64,000 nt of DNA from Prolixibacter sp. NT017 (GCF_009617875.1 NZ_BLAV01000001.1:1922001-1986000); one strand, 5' to 3'; counted from the stretch's first letter, positions 36,779 through 44,867 are shown. Made by a program: numbers and translations. Notes: a model not told the origin generated them from the sequence alone.

Positions 36779-37810
36779 TTAGTCTTCCCAGTCGAGAATA
36801 ATTTTTCCGCAGTTTCCTTCTTCCATGATTTCGAACGCTTTCTGGAATTCGGTGTAATGGAAACGGTGCGTAATAACCGGGGAAATATCGAGGCCCGAGA
36901 GCAACATTTTTTCCATTTTGTACCAGGTTTCATACATTTCCCGGCCATAAATTCCCTTCAGGGTTATTCCCTTAAAGATGACTTTATCCCATTCAATTTG
37001 CGTAGTATCAGGCAAGATTCCCAACAACGAGATTTTACTGCCATTGTACATGTGCTTAATCATGGTATCGAACGCAACGGGCGAACCGGAAACTTCCAGA
37101 CCAATATCAAAACCGGATACCATGCCATTGTCGTGCATCGCTTTTTCCAGGCTTTCCGTGCGCGGATCAATAATCTCGGTTGCACCCATTTTCATTGCCA
37201 GCTCGCGCCGGTAAGGGCTTAATTCGGTACCAATCACGTTTCGGGCGCCAACAAATTTACTCACGGCAATCGCCATACATCCGATGGGACCGCCAGCACC
37301 TGTAACCAAAACATCTTCACCAATCAGGGGAAATGACAGTGCCGTATGCGTTGCATTTCCCAGTGGATCCATAATGGAGACAATCTCATCAGGAATCCGG
37401 GCATCAATTTTCAGCACGTTTTCCGAAGGAACAACAACGTATTCAGCAAATCCACCATCACGATTCACACCAATTCCCACTGTATGGTCGCAAATGTGTT
37501 TCCGTCCGCGACGGCAGTTCCGACAATATCCGCAAGCGATGTGACCTTCTACCGTTACCCGCTCTCCAATTTCAAAATGAGTTACTTCATTGCCTTTATC
37601 TGCAATCACTCCAACATACTCATGCCCGATGGTCATGGGAGTTTTAATGGTCTTCTGCGCCCACGCATCCCACTTATATATATGTAAGTCGGTTCCGCAG
37701 ACGGCCGACTTTTTTATTTTGACCAATACTTCGTTAACCCCCACTTCCGGGATGGCAACATCTTCGAGCCAAAGGCCCTTTTCCGGTTTGCTTTTTCTTA
37801 TCGCTTTCAT
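36779..37810 (-). CDS. tdh: L-threonine 3-dehydrogenase
   Basis: Tdh oxidises threonine to 2-amino-3-ketobutyrate with NAD+, the first step to glycine and acetyl-CoA. The 343-residue protein is a zinc medium-chain dehydrogenase: catalytic zinc ligands Cys38 in AVCGTDLHIY and His63-Glu64 in IGHEYVG, structural zinc Cys93, Cys96, Cys99 and Cys107, and the NAD-binding VTGAGGPIGCMA. The Tdh-like features are the CGTDLHIY...W segment and the overall length. Sorbitol and butanediol dehydrogenases are relatives, but Tdh is the best match. No kbl partner is adjacent; tRNA-Thr follows. Confidence 0.92.
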   Translation of the reverse strand: MKAIRKSKPEKGLWLEDVAIPEVGVNEVLVKIKKSAVCGTDLHIYKWDAWAQKTIKTPMTIGHEYVGVIADKGNEVTHFEIGERVTVEGHIACGYCRNCRRGRKHICDHTVGIGVNRDGGFAEYVVVPSENVLKIDARIPDEIVSIMDPLGNATHTALSFPLIGEDVLVTGAGGPIGCMAIAVSKFVGARNVIGTELSPYRRELAMKMGATEIIDPRTESLEKAMHDNGMVSGFDIGLEVSGSPVAFDTMIKHMYNGSKISLLGILPDTTQIEWDKVIFKGITLKGIYGREMYETWYKMEKMLLSGLDISPVITHRFHYTEFQKAFEIMEEGNCGKIILDWED

Positions 37811-37980
37811 GAATTTCTTCTTTATCTGATGATTGACTTTTTTCTACCAGTCCGGACAGATTTTTGTAAATCCATTCGCGGAGACAAATTAAGTACCTCC
37901 TTTACAAAATAAGGCAATTTGCCGATCCAAATCGCTAATAAAAGTCATTTATTGAAAGCAATCACTCTGAAAAAAAATGA

Positions 37981-38003
37981 ACAAACGACCGTAAATCGTT
38001 TGT
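37981..38003. repeat. 8-bp inverted repeat upstream of tdh
   Basis: ACAAACGA and TCGTTTGT are exact reverse complements separated by seven bases, about 170 bases upstream of tdh. It is the right size for a dimeric regulator site but has no T-tail. Confidence 0.45.
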
Positions 38004-38275
38004 ATTCAAGACAAATTGGTCTTCTATACCACATATGCTGAAAAACATATCGCTGACAAACGTCATATTATTCACTGTTTATGTGAACGTTAAACACATT
38101 CTACAGGATCAAATGGAGAGTAATTGTTTTAATTACATTAACATTTTTAACAAAAATTAATAATTAGTGCTAAATTAGCTACTGCTAAACCTGATGAGCA
38201 TTTTGATTGAATCTGAAGGTTCAGACCTTTTACTAAAACCACAGCATTTTCTGACCTAGCTATGCTAAACTAATG

Positions 38276-38301
38276 AAGCGGGAACTTTCTTCTTCCCGCT
38301 T
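38276..38301. terminator. Terminator after the MATE transporter
   Basis: AAGCGGGAA and TTCCCGCTT form a 9-bp perfect stem with an 8-base loop that abuts the MATE stop codon. The T-tail is better on the + side. Confidence 0.6.
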
Positions 38302-39639
38302 TTATTTTGCAATGTGCCGGATGTTGTACCGAATGCGGATGTAAAACAATATTCCGGCGGAAGCCAAACCAGCCAGAAAACCAATCCAGATCCCTGCCGC
38401 CCCAACGTTCAGAACGAATGCAAACAAGTAACTGACTGGTATGCCAATTACCAGGTATGAAATACCAGCCATGTACATCGGATACTTTACATCGGCCATT
38501 CCTCGCAAGCATCCCAGCGAAACAACCTGCAACCCATCAAAAATCTGAAAGAAAGCAGCAACAATCAGCAGAATCGTCGCCTGATGGATAACTGCCTTGT
38601 CGGGCGTAAACAGAATCGGAAGAAAATTCCGAAAGACAATAAATACAACTGCCGAGAATCCCATGAAAAGTAAAACCAGGTGGCGCGAAGCTTCAATAGC
38701 CATCCGCATTTCCTTGAGGCGATATGCTCCCATCCAGTTGCTCACTCTAACCGTAGTTGCCATGGCAATTCCATTGGAAATCATAAAAGTCATAGTCGCC
38801 AGTCCCAATGCAACCTGGTGCGCTGCCAGCGGAACGGCTCCCAACCATCCCATCATGATTCCGCCAAAATTGAATGCAACGATTTCGAGTACCAGTTGTA
38901 TGCCAATTGGCAAACCGATTTTAAGCAACTCGAGCATCTTCTGTGTACTCGTTTGAACCGAAGGAAAAAACAACAAGTACTTTCTGAAATTCCCCTTAAA
39001 ATACAGTAACAAAGCCATCATGACCGGCATAGCCATTCGGGCGATTAACGTAGCGTAACCGGCTCCCAGCAAGCCCAATGCCGGGAATCCTACCTTACCA
39101 TAAATCAAGATATAGTTCAGAAAAATGTTTAAAGCATTGGCAGTAAGCGTTACCACCATCGCAATGTGGGTATTTCCGAGCCCTTCGGCGAATTGCTTAA
39201 ACGTGAAGAACAACAAAAACGGCAACATGGAGATAGTCAGCACCCTAAAATACGGAATCGCCAGGGCAACCACGTTGGCGGGCTGTCCCATGTATTGCAT
39301 CAAATAAGAAACTCCCCACGAAGCAGAAGTCAACACTACCGTGAAAGCAAAATTCAACCACAGACTGTTTTTAAAATATATCGCCACTTCGCGGAAATGG
39401 TTACGACCAAACGATTGCCCCACCAATGGCGTAAGACCAAATGTTATTCCCATCCCCAACATCATCACCAGGTAAAAAAGGTTGCTGGCGAACGACGCAG
39501 CGGCCAGGTCCGGAGTGCCGACATGACCGACCATCACCGAATCGGCCAGCTGTACCACCACCTGTCCTGCCTGCGAAAGCATCAGAGGAAATGCAAGGTG
39601 CAATATATTCTTATAGTATGAGCGGTAATTCCGGAACAT
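38302..39639 (-). CDS. MATE-family efflux transporter
   Basis: This is an inner-membrane multidrug/Na+ antiporter of the MatE family with about 12 hydrophobic helices in 445 residues. The N-terminal half has LAFPLMLSQAGQVVVQLADSVMVGHVG, followed by ITFGLTPLVGQSFG, typical of the NorM branch. The second half repeats the pattern (LPIGIQLVLEIVAFNFGGIMMGWLG, then LAAHQVALGLATMTFMISNGIA). A TTG start would add eight residues; the ATG at 39639 is preferred. The substrate is unknown. It is monocistronic. Confidence 0.94.
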   Translation of the reverse strand: MFRNYRSYYKNILHLAFPLMLSQAGQVVVQLADSVMVGHVGTPDLAAASFASNLFYLVMMLGMGITFGLTPLVGQSFGRNHFREVAIYFKNSLWLNFAFTVVLTSASWGVSYLMQYMGQPANVVALAIPYFRVLTISMLPFLLFFTFKQFAEGLGNTHIAMVVTLTANALNIFLNYILIYGKVGFPALGLLGAGYATLIARMAMPVMMALLLYFKGNFRKYLLFFPSVQTSTQKMLELLKIGLPIGIQLVLEIVAFNFGGIMMGWLGAVPLAAHQVALGLATMTFMISNGIAMATTVRVSNWMGAYRLKEMRMAIEASRHLVLLFMGFSAVVFIVFRNFLPILFTPDKAVIHQATILLIVAAFFQIFDGLQVVSLGCLRGMADVKYPMYMAGISYLVIGIPVSYLFAFVLNVGAAGIWIGFLAGLASAGILFYIRIRYNIRHIAK

Positions 39640-39739
39640 AGGACTCTTTGATTTCGGCCTCAAAAGTACGACACTTTGCTGAATAAACTCAAGTGGCTTT
39701 CATTAGCCCAAAACGGAAGCGAAATCAACCAATACAATC

Positions 39740-39770
39740 TTTGATTTCATCTAAATAGTTCCTATATTTG
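39740..39770 (+). promoter_or_regulatory. Bacteroidota promoter of rpsF-rpsR-rplI
   Basis: TTTG at 39740-39743 and TATATTTG at 39763-39770, separated by 19 bases, match the TTTG-N19-TAnnTTTG consensus of the Bacteroidota housekeeping sigma factor. The rpsF ATG is 42 bases downstream. Confidence 0.85.
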
Positions 39771-39811
39771 CGCGGTTTTAAAACAAATATTATTAATAAA
39801 ACTGAAACAGT

Positions 39812-40165
39812 ATGTTGAATCAGTATGAAACCGTTTTCATTGCAACTCCCGTTTTATCTGAAGCCCAGATAAAGGAAGCGGTTGAAAAGTTCAGAGAGCT
39901 GATTACCGGTAACAACGGTGAACTGCTCCACGAAGAACACTGGGGATTAAAAAAACTGGCTTACCCCATTCAGAAAAAATCGACTGGGTTCTATCACCTT
40001 TTCGAATTTAAGGCCGACCCGGCTTTTATCAACAAGCTCGAAACTGAGTTTCGTCGCGACGAGCGTGTCATTCGTTTCCAGACAGTAAAATTGGAAAAAT
40101 ATGCCGCAGAGTACAGCGAAAAGAGAAGAAACAAAGTAAACGCGAAAAAAGAAAAGGAGAACTAA
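39812..40165 (+). CDS. rpsF: Ribosomal protein S6
   Basis: S6 binds 16S rRNA together with S18 in the platform of the 30S subunit. The 117 residues open with [20 protein letters not shown] and contain [26 protein letters not shown] and the [16 protein letters not shown] segment, all standard for S6. The C-terminus ends in a Lys/Glu-rich tail. It is the first gene of the rpsF-rpsR-rplI operon, with a consensus promoter upstream. Confidence 0.97.
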   Translation: MLNQYETVFIATPVLSEAQIKEAVEKFRELITGNNGELLHEEHWGLKKLAYPIQKKSTGFYHLFEFKADPAFINKLETEFRRDERVIRFQTVKLEKYAAEYSEKRRNKVNAKKEKEN

Positions 40166-40168
40166 ACT

Positions 40169-40438
40169 ATGGCAGGTAATACAAGCGAAATCAGGTATCT
40201 GACCCCGCCGTCAGTCGAAATCAAAAAGAAAAAATACTGCCGTTTCAAAAAGAACGGAATCAAGTATGTAGATTACAAGGATCCGGAATTCCTGAAGAAA
40301 TTCCTGAACGAGCAGGGTAAAATTCTTCCCCGTCGTATCACCGGAACTTCTCTGAAATACCAGCGTAAAGTAGCGCAGGCCGTAAAAAGAGCCCGTCAGA
40401 TTGCTTTGCTGCCTTATGTAACCGATTTGTTGAAATAA
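40169..40438 (+). CDS. rpsR: Ribosomal protein S18
   Basis: S18 is a small 30S protein that binds as a dimer with S6. The 89-residue protein has [27 protein letters not shown] followed by [19 protein letters not shown] and [11 protein letters not shown], the diagnostic S18 core. It starts three bases after the rpsF stop, so translation is coupled and stoichiometric. Confidence 0.97.
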   Translation: MAGNTSEIRYLTPPSVEIKKKKYCRFKKNGIKYVDYKDPEFLKKFLNEQGKILPRRITGTSLKYQRKVAQAVKRARQIALLPYVTDLLK

Positions 40439-40457
40439 AAAAGGAGGAGGTAAGACT

Positions 40458-40904
40458 ATGGAAATCATTCTGCTTCAAGACGTACCCCGCCTGGGTAGCA
40501 AAGATGATATTGTGAATGTAAAGGACGGTTATGCACGTAACTTCCTCATTCCGCAAAGACACGCTGTTGTAGCCACCGAATCGGCAAAAAAAGTACTGAG
40601 TGAAAATCAACGTCAGCGCGCTCACAAAGAAGCGAAACTGAAAGAAGAAGCTCAGGCAGTTGCTGCCAAACTCGAAGGCTTGAAGATCAGCATTGGTGCC
40701 AAAACAAGTACCACCGGAAAAATCTTCGGTTCAGTTAACAATATTCAGATTGCTGAAGCTCTTAAAGAAAATGGCTTCGACATCGATCGCAAACAGATTA
40801 CCATCAAACAAGACGCTATTAAAGAAGTCGGTAAGCATGTTGCGAAAATTAAACTGCACCGCGAAGTATACTTCGAACTCGAATTTGAAGTTGTTTCCGA
40901 GTAA
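40458..40904 (+). CDS. rplI: Ribosomal protein L9
   Basis: L9 is an elongated 50S protein near the L1 stalk. The 148 residues show the N-terminal domain EIILLQDVPRLGSKDDIVNV and KDGYARNFLIPQRHA, a long connecting helix rich in Lys, Glu and Ala, and the C-terminal domain with GKIFGSVNNIQIAEAL. A GGAGGAGG site 8-15 bases before the ATG is a strong ribosome-binding site. It is the last gene of the operon, ending about 70 bases before a strong terminator. Confidence 0.97.
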   Translation: MEIILLQDVPRLGSKDDIVNVKDGYARNFLIPQRHAVVATESAKKVLSENQRQRAHKEAKLKEEAQAVAAKLEGLKISIGAKTSTTGKIFGSVNNIQIAEALKENGFDIDRKQITIKQDAIKEVGKHVAKIKLHREVYFELEFEVVSE

Positions 40905-40972
40905 GTTTATATAACTTATAAAACATTATTATTGATTAAATTCTTTCCGAACATTACATTTTCAAACAACAT

Positions 40973-41004
40973 AAAAGCCGTCAAAATTTTGACGGCTTTT
41001 TTTA
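40973..41004. terminator. Bidirectional terminator rplI/ridA
   Basis: AAAAGCCGTCAAAA and TTTTGACGGCTTTT form a 14-bp perfect palindromic stem with a T-tail between convergent genes. Confidence 0.95.
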
Positions 41005-41052
41005 TTGAATATCTATTTTGTGTACTGAAATCTTCTTCGTTGCTGAAACATT

Positions 41053-41430
41053 TTACGATTTTACGGCAATGGTCTCAATCTCGACCAGCACACCAAGCGG
41101 CAATTCTTTTACGGCAAAAGCTGCTCTTGCCGGCGGATTTGTTTCATAGTACTTTCCATACACCTCATTCATGGCTTTAAAATTGGCCATGTCCGATAAA
41201 AAACAAGTCGACTTCACTACATTATCAAAGCCATAACCAGCGGCTTTTAAAACGGCTTCAATGTTCTCCATTACCTGTTCGGTTTGCGCGGTAATGCCTT
41301 CAGGTATTTCCTTCGTTAAAGGATTAAGCGGTATCTGCCCGGAAATATATAGCGTCCCGTTTACTTCAATAGCCTGACTATACGGGCCAATTGCTTCGGG
41401 GGCATCCGAAGTAGCAATAATTCTCTTCAT
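41053..41430 (-). CDS. ridA: RidA-family enamine/imine deaminase
   Basis: RidA hydrolyses reactive 2-aminoacrylate and related imines formed by PLP enzymes. The 125-residue protein has the family signature end to end: APEAIGPYSQAI, GTLYISGQIPLNP, NIEAVLKAAGYGFDNVVKSTCFL, FKAMNEVYGKYF-like segment, NPPARAAFAVKELPLGVLVEIE with the substrate-binding Arg. It forms trimers in the cytoplasm. Its start faces the long gap before the curli locus, and no operon partner is seen. Confidence 0.95.
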   Translation of the reverse strand: MKRIIATSDAPEAIGPYSQAIEVNGTLYISGQIPLNPLTKEIPEGITAQTEQVMENIEAVLKAAGYGFDNVVKSTCFLSDMANFKAMNEVYGKYYETNPPARAAFAVKELPLGVLVEIETIAVKS

Positions 41431-41570
41431 ATCGTTTTATTAGATTGAAATTTCCATTCGTCATGTAAATATAATACATACCGGCATCAGAAATTCATAA
41501 AAGGCGAGTTTCTCAAAAAGAATAGAAACAGAAATTTTATGGAAAAGTGAGAGGAAATTTACAAACGAAA

Positions 41571-41670
41571 GAATCCACGACAAGATTGAAGTCAGTTTAA
41601 AACCAAATGATCTTTTAAAACCCAAATACAAAAAACCAATCTTAAAACCGAAAACGACTGTCGTGGATTC
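41571..41670. repeat. 100-bp segment bounded by 12-bp inverted repeats
   Basis: GAATCCACGACA (41571-41582) and TGTCGTGGATTC (41659-41670) are exact reverse complements. Between them are three related motifs, TTTAAAACCAAAT, TTTTAAAACCCAAATA and CTTAAAACCGAAAA. No clear target-site duplication flanks it. Confidence 0.7.
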
Positions 41671-41844
41671 AATTGCAATATTGGTAAACCCTGACGAAAA
41701 AAACAACAAATTTTGAGCAATTCTCTACCCCAAAACAAGCATTATTTCGCTTATTGAAAATCGATCAAACAGTCCTCGTCACTCTTACTAACGTATGTTT
41801 TTGAAAAATATTTTGCAAAAAATGATTTTTTTTTTACATTTCCC

Positions 41845-41904
41845 AAAGTGGCGATTTTATTGGGTTATAGCCTATCCCTCGATGTCCGATAGCCACTTTT
41901 TTAT
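41845..41904 (+). terminator. Hairpin with T-tail before the curli locus
   Basis: AAAGTGGC (41845-41852) pairs with GCCACTTT (41892-41899). The loop contains a smaller GGG...CCC stem, and T residues follow. No annotated + strand gene ends here, so it hints at a short upstream transcript. Confidence 0.5.
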
Positions 41905-41998
41905 AAAATTTCTTGTCAAAGATCTTGACACGTAAGGTTAGACTTTCGTAACTTGGCGTTACCAAATACAAAACAAAAACCAATTTTAAAACCAGGTT

Positions 41999-42247
41999 AT
42001 GACAAAGCATCTAACGGTGCTGGTTCCTAAATTCTTGGTCAAAACTTCCTCCTTCCCCCAGGAAATTGCCCAGTATGGAAACCAGTTTGAAAATGAAGGT
42101 TCCGAGGGTCCACCCTCCAACCATTTTTATGGTGGGAAAAACAATCCGACTACATTAGAGAGAATTGAAGATGCCATTGCCTACTTTGTAATTAACGGCC
42201 TGTCTCTGCTAGTGAACACTACAACTCTTTTACTAAAAAATAAATAA
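41999..42247 (+). CDS. Small hypothetical protein with a curli-type leader
   Basis: This 82-residue protein is not recognised. It has no signal peptide. It contains a hydrophobic C-terminal stretch (AIAYFVINGLSLLVNTTTLLL) that could be a membrane helix, and one curlin-like scrap, IAQYGNQF. The main support for it is that its ATG sits five bases after a leader copy matching the leader of the curlin gene downstream. It could be a real small gene of the locus or the remnant of a duplicated one. Confidence 0.4.
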   Translation: MTKHLTVLVPKFLVKTSSFPQEIAQYGNQFENEGSEGPPSNHFYGGKNNPTTLERIEDAIAYFVINGLSLLVNTTTLLLKNK

Positions 42248-42385
42248 GTTAAAAAATTCTTTCGAGCTATTGCTTTTTAGAATTGATGTTCATAAATTGT
42301 ATTACGTTAATATAGATTAAATCTTAATAAAAATACTTAAAACCCAAAATCTCCTTTTTATAAACCAATCTTAAAATTGAAAATT

Positions 42386-43321
42386 ATGAAAAAAGTAATT
42401 TTACTCTTAGTTGCGGTAATGATCGCGAGCGTTTCATTTGCTAAAAAAGGAAATGGTCCTCAAAACAAGAAGAACTCCTACGGTGATGCTACCGTGGTTC
42501 AAGTAGGTATGTTCAACAAATCCTTGATTGACCAAACTGGCGCAACCGGTGGTGGTTGGTACTATGAACAAGGTAGTGGTACCGACGCAACAATCAAAGT
42601 TTATGGTAGCTTTAACAATACTGCCATTACTCAAGTTGGTGAAAAGAATGTTGCAGGTCAGGATATCCATGTTGACTGGGCAAGTGCTTGCATGGGATTC
42701 TTTGATATTTCTAATGTAGGTGATCCTGCCGGAGGTTGTTTCACAATCAACACTTGTGCTATTGATTTGGCATGCTGTCAGTCAATTGATGCCGGTTCTT
42801 ATAATGTAGATTTCGCACCGGTGATGGCTGGTATCTATGTAGATGGTAGTTTTAACAAAGCATCTATCAGCCAGTATGGTGACTACATGCTTGCCGGTAT
42901 TAAAATCGAAGGTCACGGCAACACTGCTTCTATCACTCAGGCTTTTGGTGCTTACAATGCTGCATTCTTAAACATCGACGGTAACGGCAACAAAGCAATC
43001 GTTGCACAGTATGGTGTTGGAAACAAAGCAATGGCCCAGGTTGACGGAGACAACAATACAGTTGCAGGTCATCAGGTAGGTTACGCTAACAAATTGGCAC
43101 AGAAAGTTCATGGTGATAACAACACAGTTATTGCTCGCCAGGGTCTTTTCGGACTCTCTTCATACAACGAAGCAATCCAGAAAGTTTGTGGTGATAACAA
43201 CGCAGTCCTTCTCGAGCAGTACGGATTTGGTAACAAAAGCGTACAGGAAACCAGCGGTATGAATCACAACTCTGTTGTTACCCAAATGGGATTGATGAAC
43301 CAATCAGTTGTTCTCCAATAA
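42386..43321 (+). CDS. csgA: Curlin-repeat major amyloid subunit (CsgA-like)
   Basis: This is a predicted secreted subunit of curli-type amyloid fibres. A signal peptide (MKKVILLLVAVMIASVSFA) precedes 292 residues with curlin-type repeats of about 20-22 residues carrying Q-x-G-x2-N spacing: VVQVGMFNKS, ITQVGEKN, ISQYGDYM, IVAQYGVGNKA, GHQVGYANK, ARQGLFG, LEQYGFGNKS, VTQMGLMNQS. Unlike E. coli CsgA (151 residues) it is long and has an insert (about 100-135) with five Cys (102, 118, 124, 130, 131) plus Cys268 later. The ATG at 42386 is preferred to a TTG three codons earlier. It heads the locus, separated from the next gene by a strong hairpin. Confidence 0.88.
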   Translation: MKKVILLLVAVMIASVSFAKKGNGPQNKKNSYGDATVVQVGMFNKSLIDQTGATGGGWYYEQGSGTDATIKVYGSFNNTAITQVGEKNVAGQDIHVDWASACMGFFDISNVGDPAGGCFTINTCAIDLACCQSIDAGSYNVDFAPVMAGIYVDGSFNKASISQYGDYMLAGIKIEGHGNTASITQAFGAYNAAFLNIDGNGNKAIVAQYGVGNKAMAQVDGDNNTVAGHQVGYANKLAQKVHGDNNTVIARQGLFGLSSYNEAIQKVCGDNNAVLLEQYGFGNKSVQETSGMNHNSVVTQMGLMNQSVVLQ

Positions 43322-43412
43322 TTGAATCACCTTTTTTCTTTAGTACTTAGTTTTCGATCCAATTTTCATACGAATTATTTATATTGATAAATCATAACTG
43401 ATTTTGGGTCTT

Positions 43413-43450
43413 AGCTGCCTGCTTCGGCAGGCAGCTTTCTTTAATTAAAA
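43413..43450 (+). terminator. UUCG-tetraloop hairpin after the major curlin gene
   Basis: AGCTGCCTGC and GCAGGCAGCT form a 10-bp perfect stem closed by TTCG, followed by TTCTTTAATT, and lie 22 bases before the next ATG. It probably works as a partial terminator or 3'-end stabiliser, giving more subunit mRNA than secretion-gene mRNA. Confidence 0.8.
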
Positions 43451-43458
43451 ACAGAGCA

Positions 43459-44385
43459 ATGAAAATAACATTGGGTCAAATAAGGTTTACAGGAGCAGTT
43501 ATTTTTCTGTTGTTTGCTATTAATCAAACATATGCACAAAAAGAAAAAAGACCAACTATTCTTTTTACGCCTCAATGGAACGTTAATACAACCGTAGCAT
43601 ATCAGACTGATTTTCAGCGGATGTTCAGGAGCAACGATTTCTCATGGAGTGGTCAATATAGTGATATTGAAAAGTTAACCGTAATAGCAAAGACTGATTC
43701 GAGTTTTACATTACAATGGGATGCAACGGGGTATCCCGTTAATATTTTTCAGGATTTCCCCGGGCCGATGGTTGACTGGTTTCAGGAATGGAATAAAGGG
43801 AAAGAAGTTAAATTACTTATCCGCTTCAGCAACTTAGGTGTTCCGGCATCCATTGTCAATATTGCAACCATCAGGGCATATTATATTTCGATGATTGATG
43901 AGTTTTTAAATGCACTCCCGACCCGCAATGTTGCGCCGTTGAACAAGACCAATGTAAAGAAATCGCTGGAAAATCTAAGAACGGTAATAATTCCATCGGA
44001 TGTGTTTCCCAAAATTTTTCTGAATAATCTAAATATGCTTTTCCCTTTCTATGGGAAGACATTCTTTCAAGATCAAGACCAAAAAATAACGCAATATAAA
44101 ACCTTGCCAACTATGAGCTTTGCTGTTCCTATTGAGACTCACACAGTTTTAGAACAGGGAGCCAAAGACACCTACCACCTATTCTCAACTCAACGCCCAT
44201 TGCCATTTGATAAGTGGAGAATTAAACCGAATGGTTACATGAATATGGATTTCGCCTACACAGATTCTGTTGATTTTAGATACAATACACAATCTCAGTG
44301 GGTGACCCAAGCGATTCATACCATGAAATTTGAGCGAAATAATTATTCTGACAACTTTAGTATTACATACACTAAAGTCAAATAA
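43459..44385 (+). CDS. Exported protein of unknown function in the curli locus
   Basis: I do not recognise this 308-residue protein. It has a signal peptide (about 1-26, ending INQTYAQ) and a soluble mature part of mixed alpha/beta character with many aromatic residues, for example FPGPMVDWFQEWNKGKEV, KWRIKPNGYMNMDFAYTDSVDF, and a repetitive beta-like ending (QWVTQAIHTMKFERNNYSDN). No Cys-rich, lipobox or catalytic motif is evident. Its place between the major curlin and csgF, on the same strand with short gaps, suggests a role in subunit export, chaperoning or fibre anchoring. That is inference from position only. Confidence 0.7.
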   Translation: MKITLGQIRFTGAVIFLLFAINQTYAQKEKRPTILFTPQWNVNTTVAYQTDFQRMFRSNDFSWSGQYSDIEKLTVIAKTDSSFTLQWDATGYPVNIFQDFPGPMVDWFQEWNKGKEVKLLIRFSNLGVPASIVNIATIRAYYISMIDEFLNALPTRNVAPLNKTNVKKSLENLRTVIIPSDVFPKIFLNNLNMLFPFYGKTFFQDQDQKITQYKTLPTMSFAVPIETHTVLEQGAKDTYHLFSTQRPLPFDKWRIKPNGYMNMDFAYTDSVDFRYNTQSQWVTQAIHTMKFERNNYSDNFSITYTKVK

Positions 44386-44427
44386 ATTTAGTTATTTTAG
44401 TATATACTGATTATTAAGTCAAATGTT

Positions 44428-44832
44428 ATGAAGAGAATAATATTCATATGGCTCTGCTTCATGCCGTTCATAGTAAGTGCACAGGATTTTGTTTATACAC
44501 CTGTTAATCCGGCATTCGGTGGCAACACATACAATTACAGCTGGTTATTAAATTCTGCTGACGCGCAGAAAAAACAGGCAACGGCCACTAGTGCTGCCAG
44601 TTCACAGACAACACTCGATAACTTCACCAACAATCTTAACAACCAAATATTAAACCAACTTGCGAGCAAGATTCTGCAGGAACAGTTTGGCAGTAATTTT
44701 AGTCTTCAAAATGGACAATATACTGTAGGTAACTATCAAATAAATATAACACAAGGGGCACAAGGAGTCGATATTAATATTTTGGATACTCAATCCGGGG
44801 GACAATCCAGTATTACAATTCCAAACCAATAA
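44428..44832 (+). CDS. csgF: Curli assembly factor CsgF
   Basis: CsgF sits at the outer face of the CsgG pore and couples export to nucleation. The 134-residue protein has a signal peptide (MKRIIFIWLCFMPFIVSA) followed directly by the CsgF hallmark: DFVYTPVNPAFGGNTYNYSW and LLNSADAQ, the segment that plugs CsgG in E. coli. The C-terminal half is beta-rich and Gln/Gly-rich (NYQINITQGAQGVDINILD). The length is close to E. coli CsgF (138). It lies 36 bases before csgG. Confidence 0.93.
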   Translation: MKRIIFIWLCFMPFIVSAQDFVYTPVNPAFGGNTYNYSWLLNSADAQKKQATATSAASSQTTLDNFTNNLNNQILNQLASKILQEQFGSNFSLQNGQYTVGNYQINITQGAQGVDINILDTQSGGQSSITIPNQ

Positions 44833-44867
44833 GTGCAATAATAAAAGTTTTAACCGAATCTTCCCCC

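Larger units (their letters stand above)
37811..38301. other. Intergenic region upstream of tdh
   Basis: This 491-base gap lies between the tdh start and the MATE stop, both on the minus strand. It is AT-rich without a plausible gene. It holds a perfect 8-bp inverted repeat at 37981-38003 and a terminator at its right edge. I found no complete promoter. Confidence 0.5.
41431..41998. other. Structured intergenic region before the curli locus
   Basis: This 568-base gap has no convincing protein gene. It holds a 100-bp segment bounded by 12-bp inverted repeats (41571-41670), containing three TTAAAACC-type repeats and a copy of the curli-gene leader. It also holds a + strand hairpin with a T-tail (41845-41904) and, at its right edge, a second leader copy (41961-41993) directly before the small ORF at 41999. 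A short untranslated RNA from about 41600 to 41904 is possible but unproven. Confidence 0.5.
41615..42376 (+). repeat. Three copies of an A-rich leader
   Basis: The block TTAAAACCCAAATACAAAA...AAACCAATCTTAAAACC occurs at 41615-41650, again at 41961-41993 (ACCAAATACAAAA...AAACCAATTTTAAAACC), and again at 42337-42376 (TTAAAACCCAAAA...AAACCAATCTTAAAA). The 15-mer AAACCAATCTTAAAA is identical in the first and third. Copies two and three end 5 and 9 bases before ATG codons. Confidence 0.65.

Noticed and set aside
41461..41709. Minus-strand ORF of 82 codons before the curli locus
   Set aside because: It starts with TTG, and its F-G-F-K repeats are only the antisense of the TTAAAACC repeats. It overlaps the inverted-repeat segment and shows no gene-like start.
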